A stretch of 64,000 bases of DNA from Muscardinus avellanarius. Lineage: Eukaryota > Chordata > Mammalia > Rodentia > Gliridae. The stretch is taken from NCBI GenBank assembly GCA_963383645.1, contig OY726563.1, positions 42,240,331-42,304,330 of the forward strand, given 5' to 3'. The notes beneath the pieces are model-generated. The model saw only the letters and a list, made by a program, of their open reading frames with translations, searched no databases and was not told the DNA's origin. A program made the position numbers and the translations under genes. This document shows positions 32,345 through 44,552 of this stretch, one piece after another; positions within the stretch are counted from its first letter, which is position 1; each line of letters begins with the position of its first letter.

Positions 32345-32720
32345 CAATAGTTAAAAGTATGGGTTCTGGGCATAGACCTGAATTCAAATTCTATCTTAAT
32401 AATCTGTATGATGCTGGGTTGTTACTTGTCTTAGTTTCTTATCATTAAAACAGGGACAAAATAGTAGCTAACCTAGTAGTTCTCAACTTCTGTGCCAATT
32501 AGGCTCACTTAGGGAATCACAAATTGTGAAGCCCAGGCCTTACTCAGCCTAATTAAATCTGAATCTTTGGGGATGGGTAGTAGTTTGGAAACTCCCCAGG
32601 TGATTCTTTCAATGTGCAGTCAAGTTTGGCAGCAGTTGAGAACATGTGGATTAAATGGGAAAATGATAATACCTGGCATGTGGCAAGTACTCAATAATAG
32701 TACCTATTATTATTGTTATT
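32345..32720 (+). mobile_element. MIR relic interrupted by a DNA-transposon relic (hAT type)
   Basis: 32,345-32,475 and 32,640-32,720 are MIR-like (CTGAATTCAAATTCTATC, GTGGCAAGTACTCAATAATA). Between them GTAGTTCTCAACTTCTGTGCC and CCCCAGGTGATTCTTTCAATGTGCAG (part) resemble the two ends of MER20/MER3-type hAT elements. Confidence 0.55.
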
Positions 32721-32884
32721 TTAAAATGATTAATAGTATGATCACATTTTAATACATGTGTGTGTATCCATGTACATGTGGCATCAAGAAATGTTTGAAA
32801 GGATATACCCCAAACTATCAAATAAATGTAGCTGCGCAGTAAAGTATGTGCTTAGTATTTACAATACCGTGGTTTCTATCCTAG

Positions 32885-33140
32885 TACTACAGAATTATTT
32901 TTATACTTTTATTGGTACAACATAATTATATATCTTAATGAGATTCAAAATGAAGCAAATGTACATTCATGTATCACACGGTGTATTTCCCTCCACATTT
33001 CTCCTGTACATCTTAGTGAGATTGGTAGTGATACCTTCATATATGGAGATAACATTATTTGAACTCTTTCTTTCTTCAATCCTCCTTTTTCCTCTTCCTA
33101 CTTCCATTTACCTTTTACTCTTTTCATTTATCTGAGGTCC
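32885..33140 (-). mobile_element. Diverged L1 3' end
   Basis: ACTTTTATTGGTACAACATAA and TATATATCTTAATGAGATTC match the L1 3' end pattern seen elsewhere in the window. Confidence 0.6.
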
Positions 33141-33162
33141 CTTTTATTAAATAAAAGAAATT

Positions 33163-33363
33163 AGCCAGGCTTGGTGGTGCATGCCTGTAATCCCAGCACT
33201 GGGGAAGCTGAAACAGGAGGATCACAGGTTTGAGCTTGGCCTTAGCAATTTAGGGAGACCCTGAGCAATTTAGCGAGATTCTGTTTCAAAATAAAAAGTA
33301 AAATAGGGCTGGGGGTGTAGTTTAGAGGTAGAATGTCCCTGGGTTTAATACCTAGTACCACAC
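33163..33363 (+). mobile_element. Dimeric SINE
   Basis: AGCCAGGCTTGGTGGTGCAT to GGTTTAATACCTAGTACCAC. Confidence 0.9.
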
Positions 33364-33584
33364 AAAAAAGAAATTATAATTGATATTATTTTTCCTTATT
33401 TAGACCTTTCTATTTTTCTATAAATAGCATAGATTATTAATTTTGAAAAGTATAATTTCTGAAGGAAATATGTATTTGTCTAATATATTTATAGTAAAAA
33501 CTGAAGATCCAGTTTTCATATTAGGGGACTATAAGGAAATTAATCACTCAGCATAAAATCTGGCCATTAAAAATCAAGACCAGC

Positions 33585-33830
33585 ACCGGGTACGTTGGCG
33601 CACGCTTTTAATCCCAGCATTCGGGAGGCTGAGACCGGAGGATCGTGGTTCGTGGACAGCCTCAGCTACTTAGTGAAGCCCTCTGCAACTCAGTGAGACC
33701 CGGTTTCAAAATAAAAGAATAAAAATTAAGGCAGGGCTGTAGCTCGGAGGTCGAATGCCCCTGGGTTCCATCCCCAGACCCACAAAAATAACTAACTAAC
33801 TAACTAACTAAATAAATAAATAAATAAAAA
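33585..33830 (+). mobile_element. Dimeric SINE with (AACT)n/(AAAT)n tail
   Basis: CACCGGGTACGTTGGCGCAC to GGTTCCATCCCCAGACCCAC; AATCAAGACCA occurs on both sides (33,572 and 33,828), a duplication. Confidence 0.9.
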
Positions 33831-33962
33831 TCAAGACCAATGCTATAGAAAATCTTTGTGAAATAAATATAGAATATAAGGAAATGATCGCACACAGTGA
33901 AAGTGGTTTTTTATCTGGGTGGTAGGATACACTACCCCCCTTTTTATACTTTTCCCAGATTT

Positions 33963-34176
33963 TTTTTCTTTTTGTGGTACTGGGGATGGAACCCAAGGAC
34001 ATTCTACCACCGAGCTACTCCCCCCCCACCCTATTTTCTATTCTTTATTTGAAACAAGGTCTCACTGAGTTGCAAAGAGCCTTGCTATGTAGTTGCTGAG
34101 GCTGTCTTCCTCCTTGATTCTCCTGTCTCAGCCTCCCAAATGCTGGGATTACAAGCAGGCATCACCACACCTGACT
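33963..34176 (-). mobile_element. Dimeric SINE
   Basis: GTGGTACTGGGGATGGAACC to GGCATCACCACACCTGAC. Confidence 0.85.
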
Positions 34177-34265
34177 CCCCCATATTTTATGCAACAAATA
34201 TGTATTACTTTTATAACCAGCAAACAAGTGAATTGAAACTGAGATGGAAAAGTCATTGGATTCTT

Positions 34266-34441
34266 TGACAGGCATAGTGTAATCCCAACACTTGGGAGTT
34301 TGAAACAGGAGGATGATCTCAAGTTTGAGGCCAGCCTGGGAAACTTAGTAATACACTGTTTCAAAATAAAAATAAAATAGGACGTGGTTATAACTCAGAG
34401 GTAGAATGTCTTAAGGTCTTGGGGTTTAGTCCCCAGCACCC
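34266..34441 (+). mobile_element. Dimeric SINE, deleted head start
   Basis: GACAGGCATAGTGTAATCCC to GGTTTAGTCCCCAGCACC. Confidence 0.8.
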
Positions 34442-34656
34442 CCCCCCAAAAAAAGAAAAAGTCGGTGGAGCACAGTGTTTGAGCTCTGAACAACTGCTTC
34501 GGCCATTCCTTGACCACCCCCCACCTTTGAATTAAAAAAAAAAAAACAAAAGAAAAGCAACTGGTTCCTGGGGTTTTGGTTAGTGTAGGCTTTTTTTTTT
34601 TGCTATTAATACTTCCTTGAGTACTTTTGTAATTTTTGGCTGTCTCCTTTTATTAT

Positions 34657-35078
34657 TTTTTTGTACTGAGATTGAATCCAAGGGCATTCTACCTCTAAGC
34701 TGTACCCACCCCTAGCTCATTTCATTTTGTTTTGTTTTGTGGGGATGGAACCTAGGGGCATTGTACCTCCAAGCTACACCCCTAGCCCTATTTTTTTAGT
34801 CTTCTTTTATTTTTGAAACAGAGTCTCACTGAGTTGCAAAAGGCCTTGGTAAGTAGCTAAGGCTTTCCACGAGCCCTGATCCTCTGGTCTTAGCCTCCTG
34901 AATGCTAGGATTACAAGCGTGTGCCACCATGCCTGGCTCCGTTTTATTTTTTGAAACATGCTTTTGCTAAGTTGATGAGGGCTTCACTGAATTGCTGAGG
35001 CTGGCCTTGAATCTATGATACTACTGTCTCAGACTCCCAAGTACTGGGATTATAGGCACATACTACCACAACAGCTGT
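34657..35078 (-). mobile_element. SINE split by a second SINE
   Basis: Outer tail 34,657-34,723, inner copy 34,739-34,938, outer head 34,943-35,078: insertion in the linker again. Confidence 0.8.
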
Positions 35079-35083
35079 CCCCC

Positions 35084-35267
35084 CCTTTTTTTTGGTGGTA
35101 CTGGGGTTCCTGGAAGCCCTTCTACCTCTGGGCTACACTCCCAGACCTATTTTATATTTTTGAAACAGGGTCTCTTATGCCAGCGCGGCTGGCTTCAAAC
35201 CTGCGCTATCCTCCTGTCTCCGCCTCCCAAGCACAGGGATTACAAGCGTGCGCCACCACGCCTGGCC
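35084..35267 (-). mobile_element. Young 'CTTAAGCCAGC' SINE
   Basis: GGTGGTACTGGGGTTCCTGG to CGTGCGCCACCACGCCTGGC, flanked by CAGCTGTCCC at about 35,073 and 35,270. Confidence 0.9.
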
Positions 35268-35442
35268 TCCAGCTGTCCCTTTGAGGAATGAGAGTGGGGA
35301 CAGTGAGGTTATGCAAAAGAAAAAAAAAGGAAATTACACTATATTTAATGAAGTGGCTACATAATAAGGTGTTATGGTAAAATATATCCAGTATATGTGA
35401 AAATAAGGCTGAGGAAAATTGTAGTAAAATGGATAGTTGCAG

Positions 35443-35623
35443 GCCGGGCGTGGTGATGCACACTTGTAATCCCCGTGCTTGGGAGGTAGAGACAGGAGGA
35501 TCGCGCAGGTTCAAAGCCAGCGGTTTAAGAAACCGTTTCCAAATAAAAATATATATAAAAAATAGGTCTGGGAGTGTAACCCGGAGGTAGAAGGGCTTCC
35601 AGGAACCCCAGTACCACCAAAAA
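35443..35623 (+). mobile_element. Young 'CTTAAGCCAGC' SINE with duplication
   Basis: GGCCGGGCGTGGTGATGCAC to CCCCAGTACCACC; AAAATGGATAGTTGCA flanks at 35,427-35,442 and 35,624-35,639. Part of the repeat module in the middle is deleted. Confidence 0.95.
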
Positions 35624-35639
35624 AAAATGGATAGTTGCA

Positions 35640-36122
35640 CTGAGAAACTCTTTTGCTGTCTGCAGATTGAATGGAAATATATGTTTCAACTTTGCAGATT
35701 TTTAGCACATCACAGTTTATTTGTAAACACTATGGGGATTTAGCTTTCAATTAGTGAGCTAAGAGGGAGTGTCACAAAAGCAGTCTATGAATTGAAGACA
35801 GAGGTTCAGTGTGAAATCTGGGTAGTCCTGTGCTTGCTAATTGGACCATCATTACAAAAAAACCCCATCTGGTCCCAACTGTTGACCAAATTGTTAATGC
35901 CCATGTGACTAGGATGAAAGTCAGGTCTTTATAGCAGCAGTAAAGAAGCAGTATCCCCTTCTTTTCCTCTACTTGGCACAGTGCTTTCCCTACAGCAGGT
36001 ACTCAAGAAATGAGTTGTCAAAAAAAGAAATATTAATTAGTATATATGTATCTTATTAATGTCCATAAATTAAAACTTACTATTTCCAAAACCAAAAAAT
36101 TTAAAAATAAAAATAAACAAAC
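35640..36122. other. Non-coding stretch, no gene seen
   Basis: Mostly unique; nothing recognised beyond short A-rich runs. Confidence 0.4.
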
Positions 36123-36492
36123 ACTTGGGAGGTTGACACAGGAGGATTACAAGTTTGAGGTCAGCCTGGGAAAATTAGGGAGACCCTGATTCATAATTAA
36201 AAAGAATAAAAGGACTGGTGATGTAACTCAGTGGTAGAAAGCCCCTGTGTTAGATCTCTAGTACTGCAAATAACAACAACAACAACAGTAATAAGGCACA
36301 TGTGGTGGTTCACCTCTATAATCCTAGTACTTGGGAAGCTGAGACAGGAGGATCACAGGTTCGAGGTCAGCCTTGGCAACATAGGGAGGCCATCAACAAC
36401 TTAGTGAGATCCTGTTTCAAAATAAAATAATAAAACAGGGCTGGGGAATAGCTCAGACATAGCATACCCATGGGTTCAATTCCTAGTACCAT
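36123..36492 (+). mobile_element. Two SINEs
   Basis: 36,123-36,268 lacks the first 30 bases. 36,294-36,492 is full length (GGCACATGTGGTGGTTCACC). (AAC)n lies between. Confidence 0.8.
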
Positions 36493-36699
36493 AAAAATAA
36501 AAGATAGAAATATTTTTTATAAAAAGAAATGAATTATTTGTCTCTCTTCACCTATTACCTTTCCACAACTCTTCTGGAAAAACAGATGGGGAATGGCTTC
36601 TGAAGGGAAGTATTGAGCAGGGGATAAATGAAAATGATCTTTCAGAAAGTTATTCTTTATGGCCATTCTTCCCCACGTACTTGTCTGGGAAAGGAGTAC

Positions 36700-37080
36700 A
36701 GACCCTGGAATTTGATACACCAGGATTTGAACCTGGCTCTGCCATTGGGTAACCAAAGTTCCCCCAAAACTTCAAATGACTATTGTTTCATCCGGGGTCA
36801 AGTATAGTCTCCAGAGATAGACTGCCTGTTTTTTTTTTTTCCTGGTACTGCCACTATCAGCCATGGAACAAGTTATTTAACCCCTTTGTGCCTCGCCCTT
36901 TTTATTGTAAAATGGGGTTAATGATAACACCTACTTATGGGATTATTGGAAGGGTGTGGGAGCCAGTAGTCACATCCACAGTCCTGTGGCCACTGCCTGG
37001 TACTTGTTCAGCACTTGCAAATGCTGGTCTTTATCATTGTCAAATGCAAAAGGATGTGATAAAATGTACCTCATGTGCTT
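36700..37080 (+). mobile_element. MIR relic
   Basis: GATTTGAACCTGGCTCTGCC, then CAAGTTATTTAACCCCTTTG, AAAATGGGGTTAATGATAAC, ATGGGATTATTGGAAGG. A poly(T) piece at 36,829-36,842 interrupts. Confidence 0.7.
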
Positions 37081-37129
37081 CCAGATGAGAATGAGGTAAT
37101 CATGGAAATGTCTGGCCCTTTATAGCTCC

Positions 37130-37490
37130 TTTGATTTTATTATAATTGCATCATCATGTTCTCTCTGGTATATGGAAGCTAGAGAGAAAAAAAGAAAAAG
37201 AGAGACTTCAGATAAAAGCAAGAGACCAGTAGAATAGTGGGAGGGGATGGAGCAGTGGAGAAAAGGAAGGGAAAAAAGGAGGTTCGAGAAAGGAAACAGA
37301 TCAAATTATGTATCCATATATGAATATATCACTACCAGTCTCATTGCCATGTACGGGAAGGGAGGAGGGGGAAGAACAGGGTGGGATCTGGAGGGAAACA
37401 CAATGATATGTGATTATATAAATCTGTCACATTGAATCTCACTATATTGTATAATTATAATGCACCAATAAAATCAGAAAAATAAAGTAA
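37130..37490 (+). mobile_element. L1 3' UTR, sense
   Basis: GGTATATGGAAGCTAGAGAG, polypurine-rich stretch, TATAATTATAATGCACCAAT and AATAAA-type end: L1 3' UTR in CLCN5 orientation. Confidence 0.7.
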
Positions 37491-37539
37491 AATTAAGTAT
37501 GCTATTAAAGGGATGCTTTAAAGTAGAATGGATCTTTCC

Positions 37540-37733
37540 TTTTTTTTTTGGTGGTGCTGGGGTTCCTGGAAACCCTTCTACCTCCGGGCTACACTCCCAG
37601 ACACCTATTTTTTCTATTTTTTAATTTGGAAACAGGGTCTCTTAAGCCAGCGAAGCTGGCTTCGAATCTGCACGATCCTCCTGTCTCTGCCTCCCAAGCG
37701 CGGGGATTACAAGCGTGCATCACCACGCCCGGC
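37540..37733 (-). mobile_element. 'CTTAAGCCAGC' SINE
   Basis: GGTGGTGCTGGGGTTCCTGG to GTGCATCACCACGCCCGGC; little diverged. Confidence 0.9.
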
Positions 37734-37839
37734 TTTACTTTGTTTTTTTAAAAAGCATATGTTTGGTTGTGCCTTGCAGTCTTACATTATAATGTAGTTC
37801 AGATTGATAGGGACATACATGCACATAGTACTTGGAATG

Positions 37840-37985
37840 GGTCTTTAGAGATTATCTGTTTCAAATGCCTAATCTTGCAAAGGAAGAAACTGAGGCCTAG
37901 TGATACATTTAAGGCCACATAACTGTCACATGGTACCTAGAGCCAGGACCAGACCCTGGAGTTCCTGATAATCAGTGATGCTCAG
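37840..37985 (-). mobile_element. MIR/MER5-type relic (probable)
   Basis: AAGGAAGAAACTGAGGCCTA, GGCCACATAACTGTCACATGG. Confidence 0.5.
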
Positions 37986-38533
37986 CTAGCCCTTGTCTGT
38001 CTGTATACTTATTCAACCCAATTTCATGTGCCACCTCCTTTTTAACTTGGATATTTTATAGTTTTCTGTTATATGTTTATTTGTCTTCCTATCGTGCCTT
38101 ATCGGTACTATGAAAAATGTACATTTCTTATTTCTCCTCACAAATTTGTCTTTTCGTTGATTCTTCTGGGATATTTCTTTTCTTCTTTTCACTGTGTTAG
38201 CATTTTTTAAGATCAACTATTGGTTCTCAGGTTTTAACCAGAATTATGGTGCAGAGCTTCCTGTTTTATGCAATGTTGTTCTGTGTGTCATTGGGAGAAG
38301 GAGGACGGACAAGAAAGTTTCACTACTGGTGGCAGGCAACAAATGTCAGATACTCCTTCTTGCTACTTCCTGTTAACACCCCAGGTATTTATAGACCTGT
38401 GGACAGACCCCACAAACTGTTTAACTATGAAGTAACTCTTTTTTTGAGATTTATAAGTCTTACTTTAATATGAGTTTCTCATGTTCTAGTATGTAACTGT
38501 AAACACTGATGGCTTTAACAATTTCCATTCACA

Positions 38534-39020
<487 letters not shown>

Positions 39021-39167
39021 TACATACACGCACAGCAGAAGAAATCCCAGAATCGAGCTATTCATGAGGGGAAAGAAGAGTAGGCATACTCCTTTTATTA
39101 GAGGCCCCTGATAGAATGTGCTTCTGGGCCAGCTGTAATTTCTTTTTTTCTAAATAAATTCACTTTA

Positions 39168-39373
39168 AGCTGGGCGTGGTGGCACATGCTTGTAATCCCA
39201 GAGCTTGGGAGGCTGAGACAGGAGGATCCCACGGGTTCGAAGACAGCCTCGGCTACTGAGTGAGGCTCTCAGCAACCTAGTGAGACCCTGTTTTCAAATA
39301 AAATATAAAAAAGGTATGGGAGTATAGCCTGGAGGTAGAAAGCCTCTGGGTTCCACACCCAGTACCACTAAAA

Positions 39374-39402
<29 letters not shown>
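39168..39402 (+). mobile_element. Dimeric SINE with (AAAT)n tail and duplication
   Basis: Flanked by AAATAAATTCACTTTA at 39,152-39,167 and 39,403-39,418; the A tail became about ten AAAT units. Confidence 0.95.
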
Positions 39403-39408
<6 letters not shown>

Positions 39409-39799
39409 ATTCACTTTAGCATCCCGGGTCTCAGGGTTTCCATGAGCACTGCCTGCCCTGAGGCCACAGTGCTACAAGGATGAAGTAACTCTTTAATGTC
39501 ATATTTTGATGCTTTTTAACACCATACCATTCTGGCATTAGGTGGCATTTTATTGTATTTTTTTAAGTTTTCTGCCCTGTCTACTTCTCTTGAGGAATAT
39601 AGAACAACACAGAAATTATAAGAATAATCAGAAAGAAATCCAAGATGTTGAGTATCCAGCAGAAATAAAATTGTTATTATCAGGTGGGTGACATATTCTC
39701 GGGACAAGATAAACACAATAATAACATTGCTATCTTGTGGCCAAAAAATACCGTTCAGATATAGAAAACCCACCTGGCTTGTCTTTGTTAGATCTTTTG

Positions 39800-40160
39800 G
39801 CTGGTCAGGGTGGCACATGCTGGTAATCCCAGTATTTGGGAGGCTGAGACAAGAGAATTTCAGGTTTGAGAACGCCTTAGCAATGTAGTGAGACTGTTGA
39901 AAAAGAAATAAAAACAGCTGACCGTATACCTTGGAGCTATGTAGAAGGCCCCTGGGTTCAATCCCTAGAACCAAATAGATAAACAAATAAAAAGTTGGGC
40001 ATGGTGGTGCACACCTGTAATCCCAGTATTTAGGAAGATCACAGGTTTGAGGCTAGTCTCAGCAATTTAGTGAGACCCTGTTTCAGAATAAAAATAAAGT
40101 AGGGCTGGGAGCGTAGTTTGGAGATGGACTATCCCTGGGTTCAATCTCCATTACCACACA
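39800..40160 (+). mobile_element. Two dimeric SINEs
   Basis: 39,800-39,971 and 39,993-40,156, both old, with short deletions. Confidence 0.8.
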
Positions 40161-40390
40161 CACATACATACACACAATTTAGCCTTTTCCTTGTTTGTGT
40201 GTTTTCTCTACTCTATTGTATAGGCCTTAAGGGCGTTAGCTACATTTATTTGATCCTTTTGTTTTCCTCTCTGCTGTGTGCCAAGCCCTGTGTTGGATGG
40301 TACTGGGGTCATGTTCCCTGTCCTAAACCCTGGAATCTTATGGGGAGTGAAATGCAAAAAATATACATGTAGTTATTTCTTTTTTCTGTC

Positions 40391-40561
40391 TTTGGTACTG
40401 GAGGTTGAACCCAAAGGCATTCTACCTCCATTTTACATGCCCAGCCCTATTTTATTTTATTTATTATTTTGAAAGGATCTTGCTAAGTTACTGTGCTCTG
40501 GCCTTGAACCTATGATCCTTCTGTCTCAGCTTCCCAAGTACTGGGGTTACAGATATACTGG
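40391..40561 (-). mobile_element. SINE, diverged
   Basis: TTTGGTACTGGAGGTTGAACC to ACAGATATACTGGCC. Confidence 0.75.
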
Positions 40562-40564
40562 CCA

Positions 40565-41215
40565 TGAATTTTTATTTAATGAATAATAGCTGCTTGGCCT
40601 TTCTACCAGAGTTGCCATGGAGATCAAATGAGATAAGGGATGCCAAGGTACTTTGCAAAACATAAAATGTTAAACAAGTGTTATTCTAGATGTGATTCAT
40701 TAGATTGTATGTAATGATGCTTACAGACATTCACTGTCACTAGGAAACCCTCCTCCCTTTCTCCCTCAAACTAGCAAAATTTCTCAATTAGATCACCTCA
40801 TATAATGAATACGCTGATGTACAGGGTTCTTACATATTCAAAGTGTGTCTCCATTGCCAATGCCTTTAACTAATTACGGGTGAGAGGAAACTACCTTATC
40901 ACACCATTACGTAGCACTCCTGGTGTTAAAGATAATTATGGGCGATGTTGCCAGGGGTGGAATAGGTTTCTTTTCTATGCAAACTCACTCTTTAAATCTC
41001 TGAGTCTAATGAATCCATTATTTAAGAGCTAGAATAGTACACTGAATTTGTATTTGGATGGGGGCAAGGCTAATTCACAGTGGAGTTTGGCCACCAGTAA
41101 TTTTGGTACTTAGTTTTCTAAACTGTTAAAAATATATTACAACCTTATCAATGCTTTACTAGTCTTTTGCTAAATATCTAATACTCTATTTGAGCAGCAG
41201 ACACTTTATACTGGA
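40565..41215. other. Mostly unique intronic stretch
   Basis: A MIR-like piece at 40,600-40,680 (GAGATCAAATGAGATAAGGG), then about 500 bases free of repeats and genes. Confidence 0.45.
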
Positions 41216-41219
41216 CCAC

Positions 41220-42030
41220 TAACTTAAAAGCCCACCTCTGTGAACAGTTGGTGGCAGAATAAATTGGCAAGAGTCCTTCAGAAGGGGAACTTATAAGTCC
41301 ATTTGAAAATGTAAAATGTGAATACTGTTTGTCCCAGTAAATCTATTCAAAAAAGGTACTGATCCAAGATCACTTGTCACTAGGATATTGGTTGCTTCCT
41401 TGTTGTCTTCTTTTTACTATCAGCAATCTTAATGTTCAGCAGGAGAGACTGAATTATGCTAATTATGGTATGTACACACTATAGGATGCTATTTATTTTA
41501 TTAAAGAGAATGAAGCAAGGTGGGTGTGGTGGCACATGCTTGTAATCCCAGCATTTGGGAGGCTGAGACAAGAGGATCACAGTTCACCACCAGCCTCAGC
41601 TACTTATTGAGGTCCTTTGCAACTCAGTGAGACCCTGTTTCAAAATAAAAAAAATAATAAAGGCTGGGATTACAGCTTGGAGGTAGAATGTCCCTGGGTT
41701 CCATCCCCAGTACCATAAGTAGAGTAAAGATCTATATATAGTGACAGGGAATAGTATTCAAGATACATTTTTAAGTGGGGGAAAAATGGTACAGAGTGTT
41801 GTGAATTATAGAGTCCCATTTGTCTAAGAAAAGAAGGGGTATATTATGACATAGATATGTATTTGTATGTTTAAATACTTACATATATATGCTTAGAAAA
41901 TTTCTGAAATGTTGCAAACAAAATAGTTCTCAGTTACTGTAGAGATTTAGGGATAGCAGGGCAAGAATTTTTTTCTTTTTACTTGACACAGTTTTTTAAA
42001 CTTGACTTGTTTACAAATAATAAAGTTCAA
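41220..42030 (+). mobile_element. Ancient L1ME 3' end, split by a SINE
   Basis: GGCAAGAGTCCTTCAGAAGG, ACACACTATAGGATGCTATT and, after the SINE, GGTACAGAGTGTTGTGAATT, CCCATTTGTCTAAGAAAAG. The + strand SINE occupies 41,518-41,715. Confidence 0.6.
41518..41715 (+). mobile_element. Dimeric SINE in L1ME
   Basis: GGTGGGTGTGGTGGCACATG to GGTTCCATCCCCAGTACC. Confidence 0.85.
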
Positions 42031-42236
42031 ACAAAAACCATATACCACTAGATTCTTTCCTTGAGACTTAATTTGTACTAAGAAACAAAGGGTTTAATCG
42101 TAGTTGAGGTTGGGGGTCAGGTCTCAAGCACAGGAGGCTGAGTCAGAGGTCAGAAGTCTAAGGGCGTCTAAAAGCCACAAAAGGAATCATTATGGCCAGA
42201 GAATTTCAGGGAGTTGTGGTTTATTAAATCTTAAAG

Positions 42237-42312
42237 CTAAGGGATGGAGATGTGTATCTCAGAGCACTTGCCTACTATGCATGAGGCCCTAAGTGTAATC
42301 CCCAGTACTGCA
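42237..42312 (+). mobile_element. ID-type monomer SINE
   Basis: GGGATGGAGATGTGTATCTC, GAGCACTTGCCTACTATGCA, GTAATCCCCAGTACTGC: complete ID unit, only weakly diverged. Confidence 0.8.
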
Positions 42313-42666
42313 AAAAAGAACTCTTAATGCCAAGAAAATAATTAAGATTAGATTAGGTAAAAATTTGATTGAATTAGCTTTTTAATGAAACAATGATAAT
42401 TATATCATTAGTTTTGATTTCTGTGTGTCTGAAATACCCAAGTTAGTATAGTAATTGTGTTCCAGGCCTCAGTTTAAAAATGTCTCAGTGTCTGTAATAG
42501 CTGTTGTTCTTGTTCAGCTTGTTTGAGTGTTATAAGCGAATGTGGGGCTACAATTTCTTGAGCTTTTTTGTTTTAAAAACCTGAGGAGAAATGTAGATAT
42601 ATGCTTATGTATGTAAGTAGAGAAGATGTATGTTGCCCCAAACCTACATTATAAACTTTTTATTAA

Positions 42667-43185
42667 AAGCTGGGTGTGGTGGTGCACACCTGTATTCCCA
42701 GCATTTGGGAGGCTGAGACCAGAGGATCGTGGTTTGCAGACAGCCTCAGCTACTTAGTGAGGCCATCCACAACTCAGTGAGACCTGTTTCAAAATAAAGA
42801 ATAAAAATAGAGTAAGGGGTGTAACTAGGAGGTAAAATGCCCTGGATTTCATCCCCAGACCTGCAGAAAATAAATAAATAAACTTTCGATTAAATTGAAT
42901 AGTCAAATCCTCCAGCCTTATTTTGGCAGATTAATCTCAAAAAGAAGACTTTGGCCTGCACTAACAAGAAAGAATATCCATCTGAGCTGAGCTGGACATG
43001 TTGGTGCACGTCTATAATCCCGGTACTTTGAAAGCTAAGACAGGAGGATCACAGGTTTGAGGCCAGTCCCAGCAACCTAGTGAGACCAGCAGCAACCGAA
43101 CATGACCCTATTTCAAAATTAAAGAAAAAAAAGGATAGGGGTGTAGCTTAGAGGTAGACTATCCCTGGGTTAAATCTCCAGTATT
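42667..43185 (+). mobile_element. Two dimeric SINEs
   Basis: 42,667-42,866 and 42,989-43,185, complete. Confidence 0.85.
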
Positions 43186-43395
43186 AAAAAGCAAAACAAA
43201 ACAAATTCTAAAAAGGAGTATCCATCTGAATATCTTCTCAATTTGGCATAGTGAATGAAGAGTTTCTTTGTCTATTTGAGGATGTTTAGAGACAAGAGCG
43301 GCTCTTCTTGCTAACTGACCCTAGTTGTCTAATATTTGTAATATCAGCTAGTAGATAGGATGTAGAAATCTTAATAGATTAAGAGGCAAGACAGG

Positions 43396-43531
43396 TTTTT
43401 TTAAGGTGGTACTGGGGTTCCTGGAAACCCTTCTACCTCCGGGCTACACTCCCAGACCTATTTTTTAAAATTTGGAAACAGGGTCTCTTAAGCCAGAAAG
43501 GCTGGCTTTGAACCTGCACTTTCCTCCTGGC
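43396..43531 (-). mobile_element. 'CTTAAGCCAGC' SINE, truncated
   Basis: GGTGGTACTGGGGTTCCTGG to GAACCTGCACTTTCCTCC; the first third of the head is missing. ACAGGTTTT and ATAGGTTTT flank it. Confidence 0.85.
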
Positions 43532-43689
43532 ATGATAGGTTTTATTTGAGGGTATTAATGGAAAAATCTGTATATCCAGGCAGGTGGTAGATATTGGAGT
43601 GATGGGAATAATTGTGAGAAAGGAGGAGTACTAAGCCATTTTAGGCATCTATAGGAATAGAAAAATTAGAATCATGAGTAGTACAACTT

Positions 43690-44050
43690 TTTTTAAAAAT
43701 TTTTATTGGTGCATTGTAATCATATATCACATTGGAATACAAGACTTGAGAGGATATACAAACACACTTCATCCAATTAGCCCTCATCTAGCCCCCATCC
43801 CATTCCCTCCCCCTCCCTCGATCCCATGCTTGTTTGGTGATTAACTTTGATACATTTGTTTATGTACCTCCTGCGTTTTAAAGAGGCTCCATCCTCCCCT
43901 ATTCCATACCCTCTGATTGGTCACCTTAGTTGCTTCACTATAGGGCCCTTTCTATAGCTCGACCTCTTCCTGTTGCCCCTTTCCTCCTAGTTATTGCTGA
44001 TTAGGGGAAGCATCTGGTTTTAATTTTCTGCGATATTTCTCTGTGCATGC
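43690..44050 (-). mobile_element. L1 3' end, 5'-truncated
   Basis: TTTTTATTGGTGCATTGTAATC, CCCATTCCCTCCCCCTCCC, CCTGTTGCCCCTTTCCTCC (first phrase read in part). Confidence 0.75.
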
Positions 44051-44069
44051 CGCGTTGCAAGTACCGATG

Positions 44070-44450
44070 CCAGGAGGTGAGATGGGAGGATCTGCATGTT
44101 TGAGGCCAGCACCATGTTGTAATTTAGCAAGATCTTGCTTCAAAAAGTAAAGAAAATAAAATAGGGCTGGTAGTGTAGCTCAGAAATGGAATGCCCTGAA
44201 CCGGGTGTAGTAATATGCGCTTGTAATCCTAGTACAATCCTAGGGCTGAGACAGGGTGGGGGTCACAGGTTCAAAGCCAGACTTAGTAACTTAAGTGTCA
44301 CCCTGTTTCAAAATAAAGAATAATAAATAGGGCTAGGGGTGTAGCTCAGAGGTAGAATGCCTCTGGATTCAATCCCCAGTTCCACACACACACAAAAAAT
44401 AAATAAAAAATAAAAAAGTAAAAAAAAAAAAAACATGTGGAATGCCCTGA
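44070..44450 (+). mobile_element. Partial SINE with a second SINE inserted in its tail
   Basis: The outer copy (44,070-44,199) stops in the ID-like tail; the inner copy is 44,200-44,432. TGGAATGCCCTGA occurs at about 44,187 and 44,438, a target duplication made from the outer SINE. Confidence 0.85.
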
Positions 44451-44552
44451 GTTTCAGTTTTTGTGTCACAATAAATAAAATAAACATTTCTTCTTTTTAA
44501 GTTGATTTATCTCAGGGATTTGTTATAACAATGGAAAGATGACTAGCACAAA
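44451..44552 (+). mobile_element. LTR 3' end fragment (MaLR type, probable)
   Basis: AAATAAACATTTCTTC, GTTGATTTATCTCAGGG, TTGTTATAACAATGGAAAGA and GACTAGCAC resemble the end of an ERVL-MaLR LTR. Only about 100 bases; no viral gene. Confidence 0.45.
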
